The translations under genes were made by a program, and so were the position numbers. Source: Streptomyces mirabilis (lineage in GTDB: Bacteria; Actinomycetota; Actinomycetes; Streptomycetales; Streptomycetaceae). Taken from it: a stretch of 64,000 nucleotides of DNA. The DNA lies in NCBI RefSeq assembly GCF_039503195.1, contig NZ_JBCJKP010000001.1:8556001-8620000 (forward strand), read 5' to 3'. Position 1 is the first letter of the stretch; each line of letters begins with the position of its first letter. Shown here one piece after another: positions 32,247 through 41,265 of the stretch. Below the pieces are notes generated by a model. That model saw only the letters and a program-made list of their open reading frames with translations. It searched no databases and had not been told where the DNA came from.

Positions 32247-34135
32247 GCACCAACGGCAACCGCAGGGTCGGCGCCGTCCGTCCCAGCCACCTCATGTTCA
32301 CCGCCGGTATCGGCTCCCTCGTAGATCTGCCGAACTTCTCGGTTCTCGTCAAGGGGCTCGACTCCTGGAGCTACTCCGGCATCACCGACTACGACATCGA
32401 CGAACCTCGGCTGCGAGCCGCCGTCAACCGATCCCTCCAGCGCTACGGGCGTGGACAGGTCGAACAGTTGCGGGCCGCCCCTTGGCTGGAGGGCGGGGAC
32501 ACGGACCCCAAGGGATGGGCCGCGCAGGGGGTGGGGGTGCCCGTCACGCCGTTTCCCCAATGGCTGCGTTGCACGGCCTGCAATGTGCTGGCCGCGGTCG
32601 ACTCGGCCGAGTTCACCTTCATCAACTCCAATCCGCGAACGCCGCACGAGGCGAAGTTCGTCCACGACTGCAAGCGGGGGAAGCCTCTCGCGGTGGCTGC
32701 TCGATTCACCCTGGTCTGCACCAGGGGTCATCTCGATGAGTTTCCCTACACGGCATACGTCCACCACGGGCAGTCCTGTACCAAGACGCCCCGCCCCAAG
32801 TTGCGAATGAAGGACCATGGCGGCAACCAGGCCGCCAACGTGACCATCGAATGCGTAGCCTGCGGTGCGAAGCGCAATATCCGTGAGGCGATGGGCGAGC
32901 GTGGCCGGCACAACCTGCCCCGGTGCCGAGGACGTCACCCGCACTTGGGTACGTACGCGACGAACGGTTGCGATCAGGATTCGGTTTTGATGGTCGCCGG
33001 CGCGTCCAATCAGTGGTTCCCGCTCACTCTCAGCGCCCTGGCCTTGCCCAAGGGGCAGGGCGGGGACATCGACAAGCTGCTCGACGAACACTGGCCCGAC
33101 CTGCAAGTCATTGGCGATCGCAACCAGTTTGACTTCATGGCCAGTATGCCCAAATTCGGGTTTCTCAAGGAGTTCGACGCTGACGCGGTTGTCGCGGCGA
33201 TCGTGTCGCGTAAGCAGGGAGTCGATGCTCCGGCTCCCTCCGCGCCCGATGTCCAGGCCGACCTGTTCGGCCCTGAATGGGACGCGTTGTCCGGTCCTGT
33301 TCCACTGCCCAGTGATGACTTTGCCTTGAGGCAGGTTTCCGTGCGGACCCCTCTGGACGACCTCTTCTCCGACATCCGCCAGGTCGAGCGGTTGCGTGAG
33401 GCGCGTGCGCTGATCGGATTCACCCGGCTCGATGCCCCCGACCCCGAGTCGCCGGAGATCGCCGACCGAGTGGACCTGTCACGTGGCGTGCTGAACTGGG
33501 TTCCGGCCAGCGAGGTGCGCGGTGAAGGCATCTTTGTGCGCGTGCGGGACGACCTCATGGCCGACTGGGTGGCGCGTGTGGAGAAGTCGCCGCAGATGGA
33601 GGCGCACAGGGAGGCTTTCGGCCGCTTCCGCGCTAACCGGAAGTCGGACCGCAAGACGAGCGACTTCAACCCCTACTACGGCTGGCCCGGGGCGAGGTAC
33701 ATCGCACTGCACACCCTTTCTCACCTGTTGATCCGTACGATCGCCCTCGAATGTGGATACAACTCGGCCTCACTCGCCGAGCGGATCTATGCGGGAGATG
33801 AACAGAACCCGAAGACGGGTCTCCTCATCTACACGGCTGTTCCGGACTCGGAAGGCACGCTGGGTGGTCTTGTTTCCCTTGCCGAGGAGCGTGAGTTCGA
33901 CCGGATCTTCCGACGTGCCCTGGCTGATGCCGCGCATTGCTCGGCAGACCCACTCTGCTCCGAGCGGCTGCCGCACGACCCGAGCGACTATCTGCACGGT
34001 GCCGCGTGCCATGTCTGCCTCTTCGTGTCCGAGACGACATGCGAACGCGGTAACCGGTTCCTGGACCGTCGTTTCCTGGTCCCGCTCTCCGGAGACAAGG
34101 ATCAGGTACTGACACCGGTCTCCCTGCTGCCGTGA
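32243..34135 (+). CDS. drmB: DISARM protein DrmB (DUF1998)
   Basis: The predicted protein has 630 residues from ATG 32,243, overlapping drmA by four bases and preceded by GAAAGGA. It starts with the typical VGAVRPSHLMFTAGIGSLVDLP. Cysteine pairs for zinc binding are visible: LRCTACNVL (~115), LVCTRGHLDEFPY (~160), IECVACGAKRN (~205). The C-terminal DUF1998 signature is complete: YIALHTLSHLLIRTIALECGY, LIYTAVPDSEGTLGGLV and HGAACHVCLFVSETTCERGNRFLDR (~590-615). DrmB forms a complex with DrmA in DISARM and stimulates its DNA handling. The order drmA-drmB-drmC with GTGA and ATGA overlaps implies tight stoichiometric control. Confidence 0.92.
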   Translation: MSTNGNRRVGAVRPSHLMFTAGIGSLVDLPNFSVLVKGLDSWSYSGITDYDIDEPRLRAAVNRSLQRYGRGQVEQLRAAPWLEGGDTDPKGWAAQGVGVPVTPFPQWLRCTACNVLAAVDSAEFTFINSNPRTPHEAKFVHDCKRGKPLAVAARFTLVCTRGHLDEFPYTAYVHHGQSCTKTPRPKLRMKDHGGNQAANVTIECVACGAKRNIREAMGERGRHNLPRCRGRHPHLGTYATNGCDQDSVLMVAGASNQWFPLTLSALALPKGQGGDIDKLLDEHWPDLQVIGDRNQFDFMASMPKFGFLKEFDADAVVAAIVSRKQGVDAPAPSAPDVQADLFGPEWDALSGPVPLPSDDFALRQVSVRTPLDDLFSDIRQVERLREARALIGFTRLDAPDPESPEIADRVDLSRGVLNWVPASEVRGEGIFVRVRDDLMADWVARVEKSPQMEAHREAFGRFRANRKSDRKTSDFNPYYGWPGARYIALHTLSHLLIRTIALECGYNSASLAERIYAGDEQNPKTGLLIYTAVPDSEGTLGGLVSLAEEREFDRIFRRALADAAHCSADPLCSERLPHDPSDYLHGAACHVCLFVSETTCERGNRFLDRRFLVPLSGDKDQVLTPVSLLP

Positions 34136-34896
34136 GCAGAAAGGAGTTCGAGGCCGCCGCCGAAGCTGTCGTTCTGGCCCTGGGGATTTCCCGGGCCAAG
34201 GATCTCGCCGGACTGCTGGCTCGAGGGCGCAGCAGGGAATGGGCACTGACCGAACTGGCAACGCCGGGAATCGGTGAGGCCGTCGAGAAGCTGTACGACG
34301 TACTGCAGACGGAGTCGATTCCTGCCGCAGAGGCCGCCGCATATGTTCGGGGCTATGCGGCAGCCATGCTGCGTACCCGGAACGCGGTTCAGATCCGGAC
34401 GGTGTGGAGCGGCCCCTCGACGCCTGCAGTGCCAGTGCGGGCGACTGCGCAGGTACTTGTCGAAGTCATCAATGAGGCTCGTGACGAACTTCTCGCCATG
34501 ACGTACGCCGCCCGTCCGTATCCAGCGTTGACGCGGGCCCTGACCGAGGCTGCGACCAGGGGGGTGAAAACTCACGTCGTGGTCGAGACCCTGGCAGGCG
34601 CCCGTGGTCTTCTCTCGGGCCGGGAGCCCGCCGATGCGTTCGCGTCCGTACCGGGGATGCGTCTTTGGCACTGGGAACGTGACTCAGCCGGGCATGCGCA
34701 CTCGCGCCAGCACGCCAAACTCGCCGTAGCCGACAGGCGCGTGCTCTTCCTGGGCAGCGCCAACCTGACCGAGTCGGCGGCGCGGCGCAATATCGAGGCG
34801 GGAGTACTGGTGAACGGTGGCGAAGCGCCACGGCGTGCAGCAGAACACATCGTCGAGCTGCAACGCCTGGGTGTGCTCCGTCCCTTTCGGCCCTGA
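34132..34896 (+). CDS. drmC: DISARM phospholipase D-like protein DrmC
   Basis: A 254-residue protein starting at a GTG that overlaps the drmB stop (GTGA). The single HKD motif typical of PLD-type nucleases is present at ~194: HAKLAVAD, followed by FLGSANLTESAARRNIEAGVLV. Upstream parts include VLVEVINEARDELLAMTYAARPYPALT (the start of the PLD fold) and KTHVVVETLAG. One HKD motif per chain means a dimer would form the active site. DrmC is part of the DISARM core but in tested systems is not always needed. The operon ends here; no hairpin terminator is evident just downstream, and no methyltransferase gene follows, unlike class 2 DISARM. Confidence 0.9.
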   Translation: MSRKEFEAAAEAVVLALGISRAKDLAGLLARGRSREWALTELATPGIGEAVEKLYDVLQTESIPAAEAAAYVRGYAAAMLRTRNAVQIRTVWSGPSTPAVPVRATAQVLVEVINEARDELLAMTYAARPYPALTRALTEAATRGVKTHVVVETLAGARGLLSGREPADAFASVPGMRLWHWERDSAGHAHSRQHAKLAVADRRVLFLGSANLTESAARRNIEAGVLVNGGEAPRRAAEHIVELQRLGVLRPFRP

Positions 34897-35257
34897 GCGG
34901 CGAACCAACTGGTTTTCGAGCGGACACCGGTCGGCCGAGACTGGGCAGAGGCGGGAGCCCCCGAACTGGGTGCCAGGCCTCTGGCGGCTCATGAAGTCTA
35001 TGATCACTGAGCCGTTTTCATCCTGAGTAGGTGCAGGTCAGTAAGGTGTGGACAGCTTGGACTGCCCTGCCGATGCGGGGGTGGAACACCGTTCACTCGC
35101 CGGTATTTCGTCGCTCTTGGGGTGTTCGGGCACCGGATCGGCAGGGGCAGGGCGGGCCTTGGGGCAAGGCCCAGAGGCGCCCAGAAGCAGACGCTGAACA
35201 CAGCCGGCAGAGCGTTGAAGGCTGGTGCGGGCGATCAGTGCTTTTCCGATGGGCTTC
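34897..35257. other. Gene-free stretch after drmC
   Basis: No open frame here has both a ribosome binding site and recognisable content. The sequence is less regular in codon pattern than its neighbours and leads into the broken LuxR-type gene. Nothing further is seen. Confidence 0.5.
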
Positions 35258-35562
35258 TGTGCCTGACTGTTCCAGACGGGAGGCGAGGACCGCGGCCTGG
35301 ACCCGGCGCCGCACGCCCAGCTTGGCCAGCAGTCGCGAGATACGGTACTTGACGGTCTTCTCCGACAGGTAGGGTTTCTGGCCGATCTTGCGATTGGTTC
35401 GCCTATCAGGGACAGGATCTCCCTCTCGTGCGGTGACAGGCTCGCAATCTCGGTCGGCACGGCAGGGTTGTCCGTGGGTTCTGCCCGCAGCGAGCGCATC
35501 AGGCGGGCCGTGGTCGTGGGGGCGAGCATCGACTGGCCCGAGGCCACCGTCCGTACAGAGGG
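35258..35562 (-). pseudogene. Broken LuxR/DevR-type response regulator (C-terminal part)
   Basis: In the minus direction one frame reads VRTVASGQSMLAP, TTARLMRSLRAEP and LSPHEREILSLIGE, the linker and first helices of a NarL/LuxR DNA-binding domain. About five bases are missing at ~35,395-35,405, after which another frame continues TNRKIGQKPYLSEKTVKYR, ISRLLAKLGVRRRVQAAVLASRLEQ, the recognition helix and last helix. The spacing resembles DevR/DosR-type regulators, which control hypoxia or stress genes. The receiver domain is absent. Both frames are open locally but no single product can be made, so this is a pseudogene. Confidence 0.75.
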
Positions 35563-35698
35563 AGGCTGGTGGGCCGTCCAGCCCTCGGACCGGGGCCGGG
35601 GGGCCCGCCTACAGACCCTCTCCGGCACTCCCCGCTGTTCCTTCGGGCGACCAGCATGCGAAGTGCACGGCAGCTACGAACCGAGGAGAGGTACGACG

Positions 35699-35761
35699 AT
35701 GACCGCAACCGTGACAGTCGATGACCGGACCACCGTGGTCGCGGTGGTGCTGCACGACTGA
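35699..35761 (+). CDS. Very short open frame with a good ribosome binding site
   Basis: Twenty codons (MTATVTVDDRTTVVAVVLHD) follow GAGGAGAGG at good spacing. It is probably the 5' stump of a stress-related gene that was neighbour to the DevR-type regulator and has been deleted; a real leader peptide is less likely. Confidence 0.2.
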   Translation: MTATVTVDDRTTVVAVVLHD

Positions 35762-36170
35762 GAAGCAGAAATGCTTCGACAGGCGAGGAACCGCGATGCT
35801 CATGGGGAATGACCGCTGGGGTCGACCGACCGGAAGGCCTATGACGCCAGGGCGTCATCGCGCGACGCCGGAGACGACGGGAAGGAAGGCGCGGACCGAG
35901 GGGTCACCGGCCGCGCACACGGTGCGTCGGACCATGCACGTTTCCCCGAGTCGCCTGGCGGATTGCATGCATGCGCAACTACTCGGGGAGTGATCTTGAC
36001 GCTGACGGGAAGCGCATGATCGACCGGCCGCATCGCCGATGGTCAGCGGAATTCGTGAACGACCCACCAGCTACGGGACGTTCACGAGATCGTCCCCCAG
36101 CTACCAGCTGAGACCCCTGTTCATCAGGGGTTTTCTGCTTTTCCGGGCTGTGGCGTGACCGACCACGTGA
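35762..36170. other. Gene-free stretch beside the integrase remnant
   Basis: No supported gene. It contains a 9-bp inverted repeat (36,053-36,061 with 36,079-36,087, TCGTGAACG) and a terminator hairpin at 36,113. The position at the 3' end of an integrase gene is where an attachment site would be expected, but no tRNA gene or direct-repeat partner was recognised. Confidence 0.4.
36113..36142 (+). terminator. Rho-independent-type terminator
   Basis: Stem ACCCCTG (36,113-36,119) with CAGGGGT (36,125-36,131), 5-base loop, followed by TTTCTGCTTTT on the plus strand. It reads away from any intact gene here, so it is probably left from a lost gene. Confidence 0.65.
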
Positions 36171-36970
36171 CTAACAGCCTGGAGTTTCCCCAGGTCGGAC
36201 CAGGGATGACAGGCCGAGTCGGCCCGCACCGGAGGCGGCGAGCTTCCGCACTCCGTCCTTACGAGAGTGGCCGTACCGGGCCATGGTGCAGCCCGACGAG
36301 TGGTGCCGGACGTTGGCGGAGACCTCTACGGGGTTCTCTCTGGCCTCCAGATCGCTCGTGACCTTGCTGTGCCTCCAGTAGTGAATCCGGAACTCCTCGG
36401 GGAGCTTCAGTCGCGTCCGCGGGGTCCGCCAGCGGGCGGAGACCTTCTCTGGGTCCTGCGGGCCTCCGGCCTCGCCCCGGTAGAGCTTGAAGCCGTCACG
36501 GGCGAACACAAGGTGATGATCGACCCAGGCGGAGCCGAGACGTGCACGCTCGGCGTCGTGCCGTTCCTTCTGCCACTTCAGGACGTTCATCACAGACTGA
36601 TCCACGTAGATCAGTGCGTTGTCGTCGCCCTCCTTGGTCAGCTTCCGAAGTCGATACGTGTTCCCCTCCTCAACCACGACCCAGCCCAGTGCGATGGCCC
36701 CCTCTTCCCAGTGGACGAGAGACCACCTCATCCCCAGCGCCTCACTGCGCCGGACATCGGTTGCGGCATAGACGGTCCACAACGGTGCGTCTCTGAGGCA
36801 GTGGTGAGTCAGACCGCCGTCACAGGCCCGGTTCCCGCAGGGCTCGATACGGCTGCCAGGAAGCGGGCCGTCTGGCCGTCGTCCACGGTGGGGTACTTCT
36901 GTTCCCGTGCCCGTATCTCTCGGGCCGTGGGCGGGTGAGCCGTTGCCGTCGGGTTGGCGGGGATCAGCTT
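36171..36970 (-). pseudogene. Tyrosine recombinase (integrase), truncated and frameshifted
   Basis: The C-terminal catalytic domain is readable: the first arginine in DVRRSEALGMRW, the beta-hairpin lysine region LRKLTKEGDD, HYWRHSKVTSDL (the H-x-x-R box), and a late YGHS with the likely nucleophile tyrosine. Upstream of about 36,855 the coding sense moves to another frame, in which KLIPANPTA, RAREQKYPTVDDGQTARFLAAV forms the link from the core-binding to the catalytic domain. Before 36,970 the match stops, so the N-terminus is missing. The remnant marks the former end of an integrated element of the phage or pSAM2-like kind. Since the defence island lies on one side, it may have arrived with that element, but no attachment repeats were found. 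Confidence 0.8.
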
Positions 36971-37132
36971 GGGCACAGCAGTCCCGGTTCTCCAGGCTGA
37001 TACGTGTCTCACGAGACACACCAATACCCACCGCGGGGGTGTCCTCGGCCTCGGGGAACCATCGAAGATGAGCCCCACCTCGAACTCATACGGCCCCGGC
37101 TGTCCGGGCGGCCCACCCGCTACCTTCCTCAC

Positions 37133-37843
37133 ATGGAACGGGCCACCATCCTGAGCAGCCTCGCCGCGAGCGGAACCGACACCGCCCCGCAGCAACTCAC
37201 CGAACTTGCCGCCGAACTGGACATACCGGCCGTCGACCTTCTCGTTGTCGCGGGCCACCCGGTACCGGCGGAACTCCTTCCCCCGGAGCGCGACGCCAAG
37301 GTCATGAAGCAGTTCGCCTACCGCGTCAGTCACTGCGACCACTCGCAACTGGCCGCGCTGGAGGATTTCGCCTGCTCGCTGCCACGCGTCGCCGCCCCAG
37401 GACCCATCGAGCAGCCGACCTCGCCATCCCACAGCCCCGCCAGGACCGGATTCGCCGCCGCGCTCAACGGGTTGATCCGCAATCGCGGCTTCGCAATCCT
37501 CGACCTGCCGTTCATGGGACTGTCCCTCAGCACGCTGTACGGAATGGTGTCGCGCTGGGAGCCGAGTCCGCACCGGCGGCAGCAGCTCCGCGCCGTGGCC
37601 GGGCCGCTGGGCTGGACCCTGCCTGATCTGTTCGCGGTCGCCGATGAGCCGTACTCGAAGGAAATCCGCCCGGTTCTGCACTGCCGCCATCTCGGGCGAG
37701 TTTTCGCGGCCGCCGTCCCCTTGGCCACCGCTCAGCTGATCGAGACCGCCGAGCAAGCGGACCTGCTGAGCGCGCGCGAGGACCACGGCGTGTGGCAGCC
37801 CGTCTCGCAGGGCTTCGCCACGGAGTGCCCGGACTTCTCCTGA
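37133..37843 (+). CDS. XRE-like helix-turn-helix protein
   Basis: The predicted protein has 236 residues from ATG 37,133. The N-terminal ~80 residues are a helical section (ATILSSLAASGTDTAPQQLTELAAELDIPAVDLLVVAGHP) which itself resembles an XRE domain. A second similar unit occurs at ~145-195: LSLSTLYGMVSRWEPSPHRRQQLRAVAGPLGWTLPDLFAVADEP. Duplicated HTH-like units of this form occur in Streptomyces proteins of unknown role. The last ~45 residues mention C-x-x-H near CRHLGRVFAAAVPLATAQLIETAEQ, perhaps a further helix. It stands alone between the integrase remnant and a frameshifted gene, so the context gives no function. Confidence 0.6.
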   Translation: MERATILSSLAASGTDTAPQQLTELAAELDIPAVDLLVVAGHPVPAELLPPERDAKVMKQFAYRVSHCDHSQLAALEDFACSLPRVAAPGPIEQPTSPSHSPARTGFAAALNGLIRNRGFAILDLPFMGLSLSTLYGMVSRWEPSPHRRQQLRAVAGPLGWTLPDLFAVADEPYSKEIRPVLHCRHLGRVFAAAVPLATAQLIETAEQADLLSAREDHGVWQPVSQGFATECPDFS

Positions 37844-38035
37844 CTGATCACTCAGCGGGAGTCCATTTGGACTCGGCCGCGAATAGGGGTCCCGATAGTT
37901 CTCGCCGAAAGAACAACGCCAAGGAATGACCTGCAGGTCACCCACCTCAGCGTCACCACCGGCGGTGTTCGGACTGCGCGGCGGGCGCGGACCCAGGGGT
38001 GCGTTGGCCACCTTCGGTCGTCCGGGCAGATCGGA

Positions 38036-38508
38036 TCAGTTGTCCGTTCTCGTGGGTGCCTGTGGCAAGGTGGTGAACCTCCGCCAGACCGGGGCATGGT
38101 GGTCGACGCCGAGGAAGTTCTGGAAGTCCCCGTAGACGCCTCCTTCAAGGCGGCCGTACCCATCGCCCGGGCGGGGCTGTTGCGAGGGTCGTGCTCGTTC
38201 TCCCAGTCGATGTCCTCGTACGCGGGGTCGTCGATGCTGTAATGGGTCAGGTAGGCGCGGGCATGCTCGATGTCCAGGTCCAGAGCCGGGAATTGGGCCA
38301 GCAGGAGGTCGGGGCGCCCCTGGCACGGAAGATCGCCGAAGAACGAGCCGATGCTGTCGGTCTCCTGCTGGAACTGGTCGATCACCGTACCGTGGTGGAC
38401 CAGCTCGCAGCCCCAGAAGTCGTCGTCGTAGATGAAGAGCAGCAGCCCAGGGCAGTCGTGGGCGCGCGGATCCGAGTCGTCGCCAGGCCCCGAAAATCCG
38501 GGGTTCAT
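38036..38508 (-). pseudogene. Frameshifted hypothetical acidic protein
   Basis: The first frame (from ~38,508) reads LLLFIYDDDFWGCELVHHG, VIDQFQQETDSIGSFFGDLP and YEDIDWENEHDPRNSPA. Near 38,170, at a CCCGCCCGGGC stretch, the protein-like sequence moves to another frame: RPGDGYGRLEGGVYGDFQNF, LGVDHHAPVWRRF, stopping at 38,036. Joined, the protein would have ~157 residues, rich in Asp, Glu and aromatic residues, somewhat like small immunity or SMI1/KNR4-type proteins, though the family was not identified. A one-base insertion or deletion in the GC run explains the break; a sequencing error is possible. The first frame runs on to 37,852 with low-complexity sequence that is not protein-like. Confidence 0.55.
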
Positions 38509-38697
38509 TGGACGCCCGCCGAACCTGTCGCCATTCGATCGTTTGCCGACAGAGAGGGCGGTCCGGGGCGAGGGTGCGGCTGTTCGGGCAGCGGTCTGTC
38601 CTGGACGACGTTCTTCATGACCCGGTGGAATCAGGTGTTGGACGCCGGGGAGTCGGACGAGCTGCTGGTCGTAGAGCTGCTGTGCCGATCCGATCCC

Positions 38698-39675
38698 TCA
38701 GCCCGAACCGGCGACCAGTGCCTCGCCGAGCGGGGTGCGCCGGTAGAGCACCGACCGTCCGGACCGGGCGCGGACGAGCAGTCCCGCGCCTCGCAGGATG
38801 GCGAGGTGGTCTCCTACCGCGCCGGGTGCCATGGCGAGGCTTCGGGCGAGGTGGCTGGTACTGGCCGGGGCGTCCAGCGCCACCAGCAGCCGGGCTCGGG
38901 ACCGGCCGACCAGAGCGGTCAGCGCGTCCGGTCGGGGGACGCTCTCCTGTTCGCCCCACAGGGCGGCGGTGCCGCGGGCACGATAGACCAAGGTCCTGGG
39001 CCAGGGGTCTTCCACCTGGGCGGCGATATGCCCGACGAAGACCGAAGGAATCAGCAGGAGCCCGTCACCGGCGAGGCGGACTGTTCCGCCTCGGAAGAAG
39101 CCGATCTCGATACCGCCGGCGCGCCAGGCGACGCCCGGGTACAGGCTCTCGATGGTCGCGGCCCATCCGTGTTCGCCGATCACACCCACCCGGTGCACGA
39201 CATCGCGCTCACAGATCGCGCGCAGTTGCGGCCAGTCCGCGGCGAGCAGCTCGTGCCACGCCTGGTCCATCGCCTCGGCGATCCTGGAGACGGCGTCCGC
39301 CGAGTCCAGCACGGCGCGGACGCGGGGATCACGGGCGGACGGGCCGGTCGCGGTGGCGGCGATTTCGTGGCGGGCCGCTTCCAGCGGTGTGGCCCGGATC
39401 ATGGCCAGGTCGTCAGCCCAGGTCTGGTTGAGGCCGCGCGGGGGCGGGGCGACGAAGTTCGGTCCGCCTTGCGGGGCCTGCAGCGCGAGGGCGGCGTCCA
39501 GTTCGCTCTCGCGGCGAAGCCGTTCAAAGGCCGGAAGGAGCCGGGCGGCCCAGGCTCGCGGCAGCGGCCGGCCTTGGCCGGCGAGCGAACGTAGCAGGAA
39601 GCACAGGTCCATAGCGGGCGACAGTGCGAAGCGGCTGCGCAGCAGGTACTCGACGGAGACTTCGAAGCGCAGCAC
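38698..39675 (-). CDS. ArsR-family transcriptional regulator (long form)
   Basis: A 325-residue protein. The first ~240 residues form the ligand-binding-like domain common in Streptomyces ArsR-type proteins (EYLLRSRFALSPAMDLCFLLRSL, WHELLAADWPQLRAICERDV, GIEIGFFRGGTVRLAGDGLLLIPS). The last ~75 residues form the winged helix: ALTALVGRSRARLLVALD, STSHLARSLAMAPGAVGDHLAILRGAGLL and RSGRSVLYRRTPLGEAL. No metal-binding cysteine motif of classic ArsR is present. The gene is divergent from an MFS exporter with 89 bp between starts, so it most likely represses that exporter and itself. The inducer is not apparent. Confidence 0.85.
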   Translation of the reverse strand: MLRFEVSVEYLLRSRFALSPAMDLCFLLRSLAGQGRPLPRAWAARLLPAFERLRRESELDAALALQAPQGGPNFVAPPPRGLNQTWADDLAMIRATPLEAARHEIAATATGPSARDPRVRAVLDSADAVSRIAEAMDQAWHELLAADWPQLRAICERDVVHRVGVIGEHGWAATIESLYPGVAWRAGGIEIGFFRGGTVRLAGDGLLLIPSVFVGHIAAQVEDPWPRTLVYRARGTAALWGEQESVPRPDALTALVGRSRARLLVALDAPASTSHLARSLAMAPGAVGDHLAILRGAGLLVRARSGRSVLYRRTPLGEALVAGSG

Positions 39676-39764
39676 CCTGCCATGCTACCGCCGGACGTCT
39701 GTTCCGATTCGTCCAGCGACGAATCATTGGTGAGCGGCGTGGGCGCACGGCGAGGCTGCGCGTC

Positions 39765-41081
39765 ATGACTCCAACCGCCGAGCCCGCGCAGGGCAACCAC
39801 TGTGCCACCTACCGGGAGGTGCTGGCCGAGCCGCGATTCCGGCTGCTCTTCTCGACCCGCACCGTCGCGATCACTGCGGACGCGCTGCGGATCACCACGT
39901 TCTCGGTGCTGGTCTTCTCGGCCACCGGCTCCGCGCTGCTGAGCGCACTGGCCTTCGGTATCGGCTTCATCCCGCAGCTGTTCGGCTCGCTGCTGCTGGG
40001 CTCACTGGCCGACCGGCTGCCGGCCCGCGCGCTCATCACCGGCGGCTACGCCTTGACGTGCGCCGCCGCCCTGCTGCTCGCCCTGGTGCGGATGCCGGTC
40101 GCGGCAAGCCTTGGTGTCGTGGCGCTGGTCGCCCTCGCCACACCGGTGTTTCACGGCGCGTCGAGTCGGCTGGTCGCGCAGTCGCTGGAGGGCGACGCCT
40201 ATGTCCTGGGCCGTTCACTGAACAACATCGCTTCCTCCGGCGCGCAATTGTTCGGTCTGGCGCTGGGAGGTGCTGCCGTCGCGGTACTCGGCCCGCGCCG
40301 GGCGCTCGCGGTCAGCGCCGCCCTCTACCTCGGCTGCGCGTTCGCTGTCCGCATCGGGCTACCCCGGCTGCAGCTGGGAGAGTTCGGCGGCACACCCGGC
40401 AGCGCTCGGGGCGATGGCGGCACCGTCCGGGCAAGCCTGCACGGTGCCGGCCTGCTGCTGCGCAAACACACGGTGCGACGACTGATGCTGGCCCAGTGGC
40501 TACCGTCCGCGTTCGTAGCGGGCGCGGAAGGCCTGATCGTCGCCTACGCGGGAGGACGCCACTTCGCGCCCGGCTGGTATGCGGTGCTGATGGGCTGTCT
40601 GCCGGTCGGCATGCTGGTCGGCGACCTGCTGGTGGGCCGACTCCTACGGCCACTCACCCGGGAGCGACTGGTAGTCCCGTTGATCGCGCTGATGGGACTG
40701 CCGCTGGTCGGTTTCGCCGCCGAGCCCGGAGTGGGCGTCTCGTCCTGTCTGCTGCTGCTCTGCGGCTTCGGATTCGCCTACGGCCTCGGCCTGCAACGGC
40801 CGTTCCTGGACGCCCTGCCGCAGGACGGCCAGGGCCAGGCCTTCGGTCTGCTCGGCTCCGGCAACATGACGCTGCAGGGCGTCGGGCCGGCCTGTTTCGG
40901 CTCGGTGGCCGCAGGCATCGGAACAGGCAGCGCAATCGCCCTGGCAGGCGGCGCGGCGGCGCTGACCGCCGGCTGGATCCTCACCTGGCACCCGCCCACC
41001 TCCCCGGTCCCCGTCCCGAACGACTCAACGGGATCAGAGAACGGCACCGAACAGCATGCGCGTAGTTCACCTGCGCAGTAA
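39765..41081 (+). CDS. MFS exporter
   Basis: A 438-residue membrane protein from ATG 39,765. Around 10-12 hydrophobic helices can be counted. The loop GSLADRLPARALITGG (~75-90) between helices 2 and 3 matches the MFS G-x-x-x-D-R/K-x-G/R motif (motif A). SRLVAQSLEGDAYVLGRSLNNIASSGAQLFG (~130-160) and LQRPFLDALPQDGQGQAFGLLGSGNMTLQGVG (~350-380) are typical of the large DHA3-like group of Streptomyces exporters. The C-terminus is a short polar tail. With the divergent ArsR-type gene it forms a regulator/exporter pair; the substrate could be a drug or metabolite but cannot be told from sequence. Confidence 0.88.
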   Translation: MTPTAEPAQGNHCATYREVLAEPRFRLLFSTRTVAITADALRITTFSVLVFSATGSALLSALAFGIGFIPQLFGSLLLGSLADRLPARALITGGYALTCAAALLLALVRMPVAASLGVVALVALATPVFHGASSRLVAQSLEGDAYVLGRSLNNIASSGAQLFGLALGGAAVAVLGPRRALAVSAALYLGCAFAVRIGLPRLQLGEFGGTPGSARGDGGTVRASLHGAGLLLRKHTVRRLMLAQWLPSAFVAGAEGLIVAYAGGRHFAPGWYAVLMGCLPVGMLVGDLLVGRLLRPLTRERLVVPLIALMGLPLVGFAAEPGVGVSSCLLLLCGFGFAYGLGLQRPFLDALPQDGQGQAFGLLGSGNMTLQGVGPACFGSVAAGIGTGSAIALAGGAAALTAGWILTWHPPTSPVPVPNDSTGSENGTEQHARSSPAQ

Positions 41082-41265
41082 CCGTCGCAGGTCGGGTCGG
41101 CCACGAGCCGTCACGCACCCCACCCCCACCCCGAGGTATCTCTGACAGACAGCCATTCCCGGTAGCTCATGCGGAGGCCGCCGAAGTGTGCTCCACTGCC
41201 TTCGAAGCAGTCTGGGAGCGAGCGATCCCGCACCACCTGTACAAGATCTGACGAAAGCCAGCTCC

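Noticed and set aside
35990..36170. Possible tRNA or attachment site near the integrase
   Set aside because: Hairpins are present, but no cloverleaf, anticodon arm or matching direct repeat could be found.
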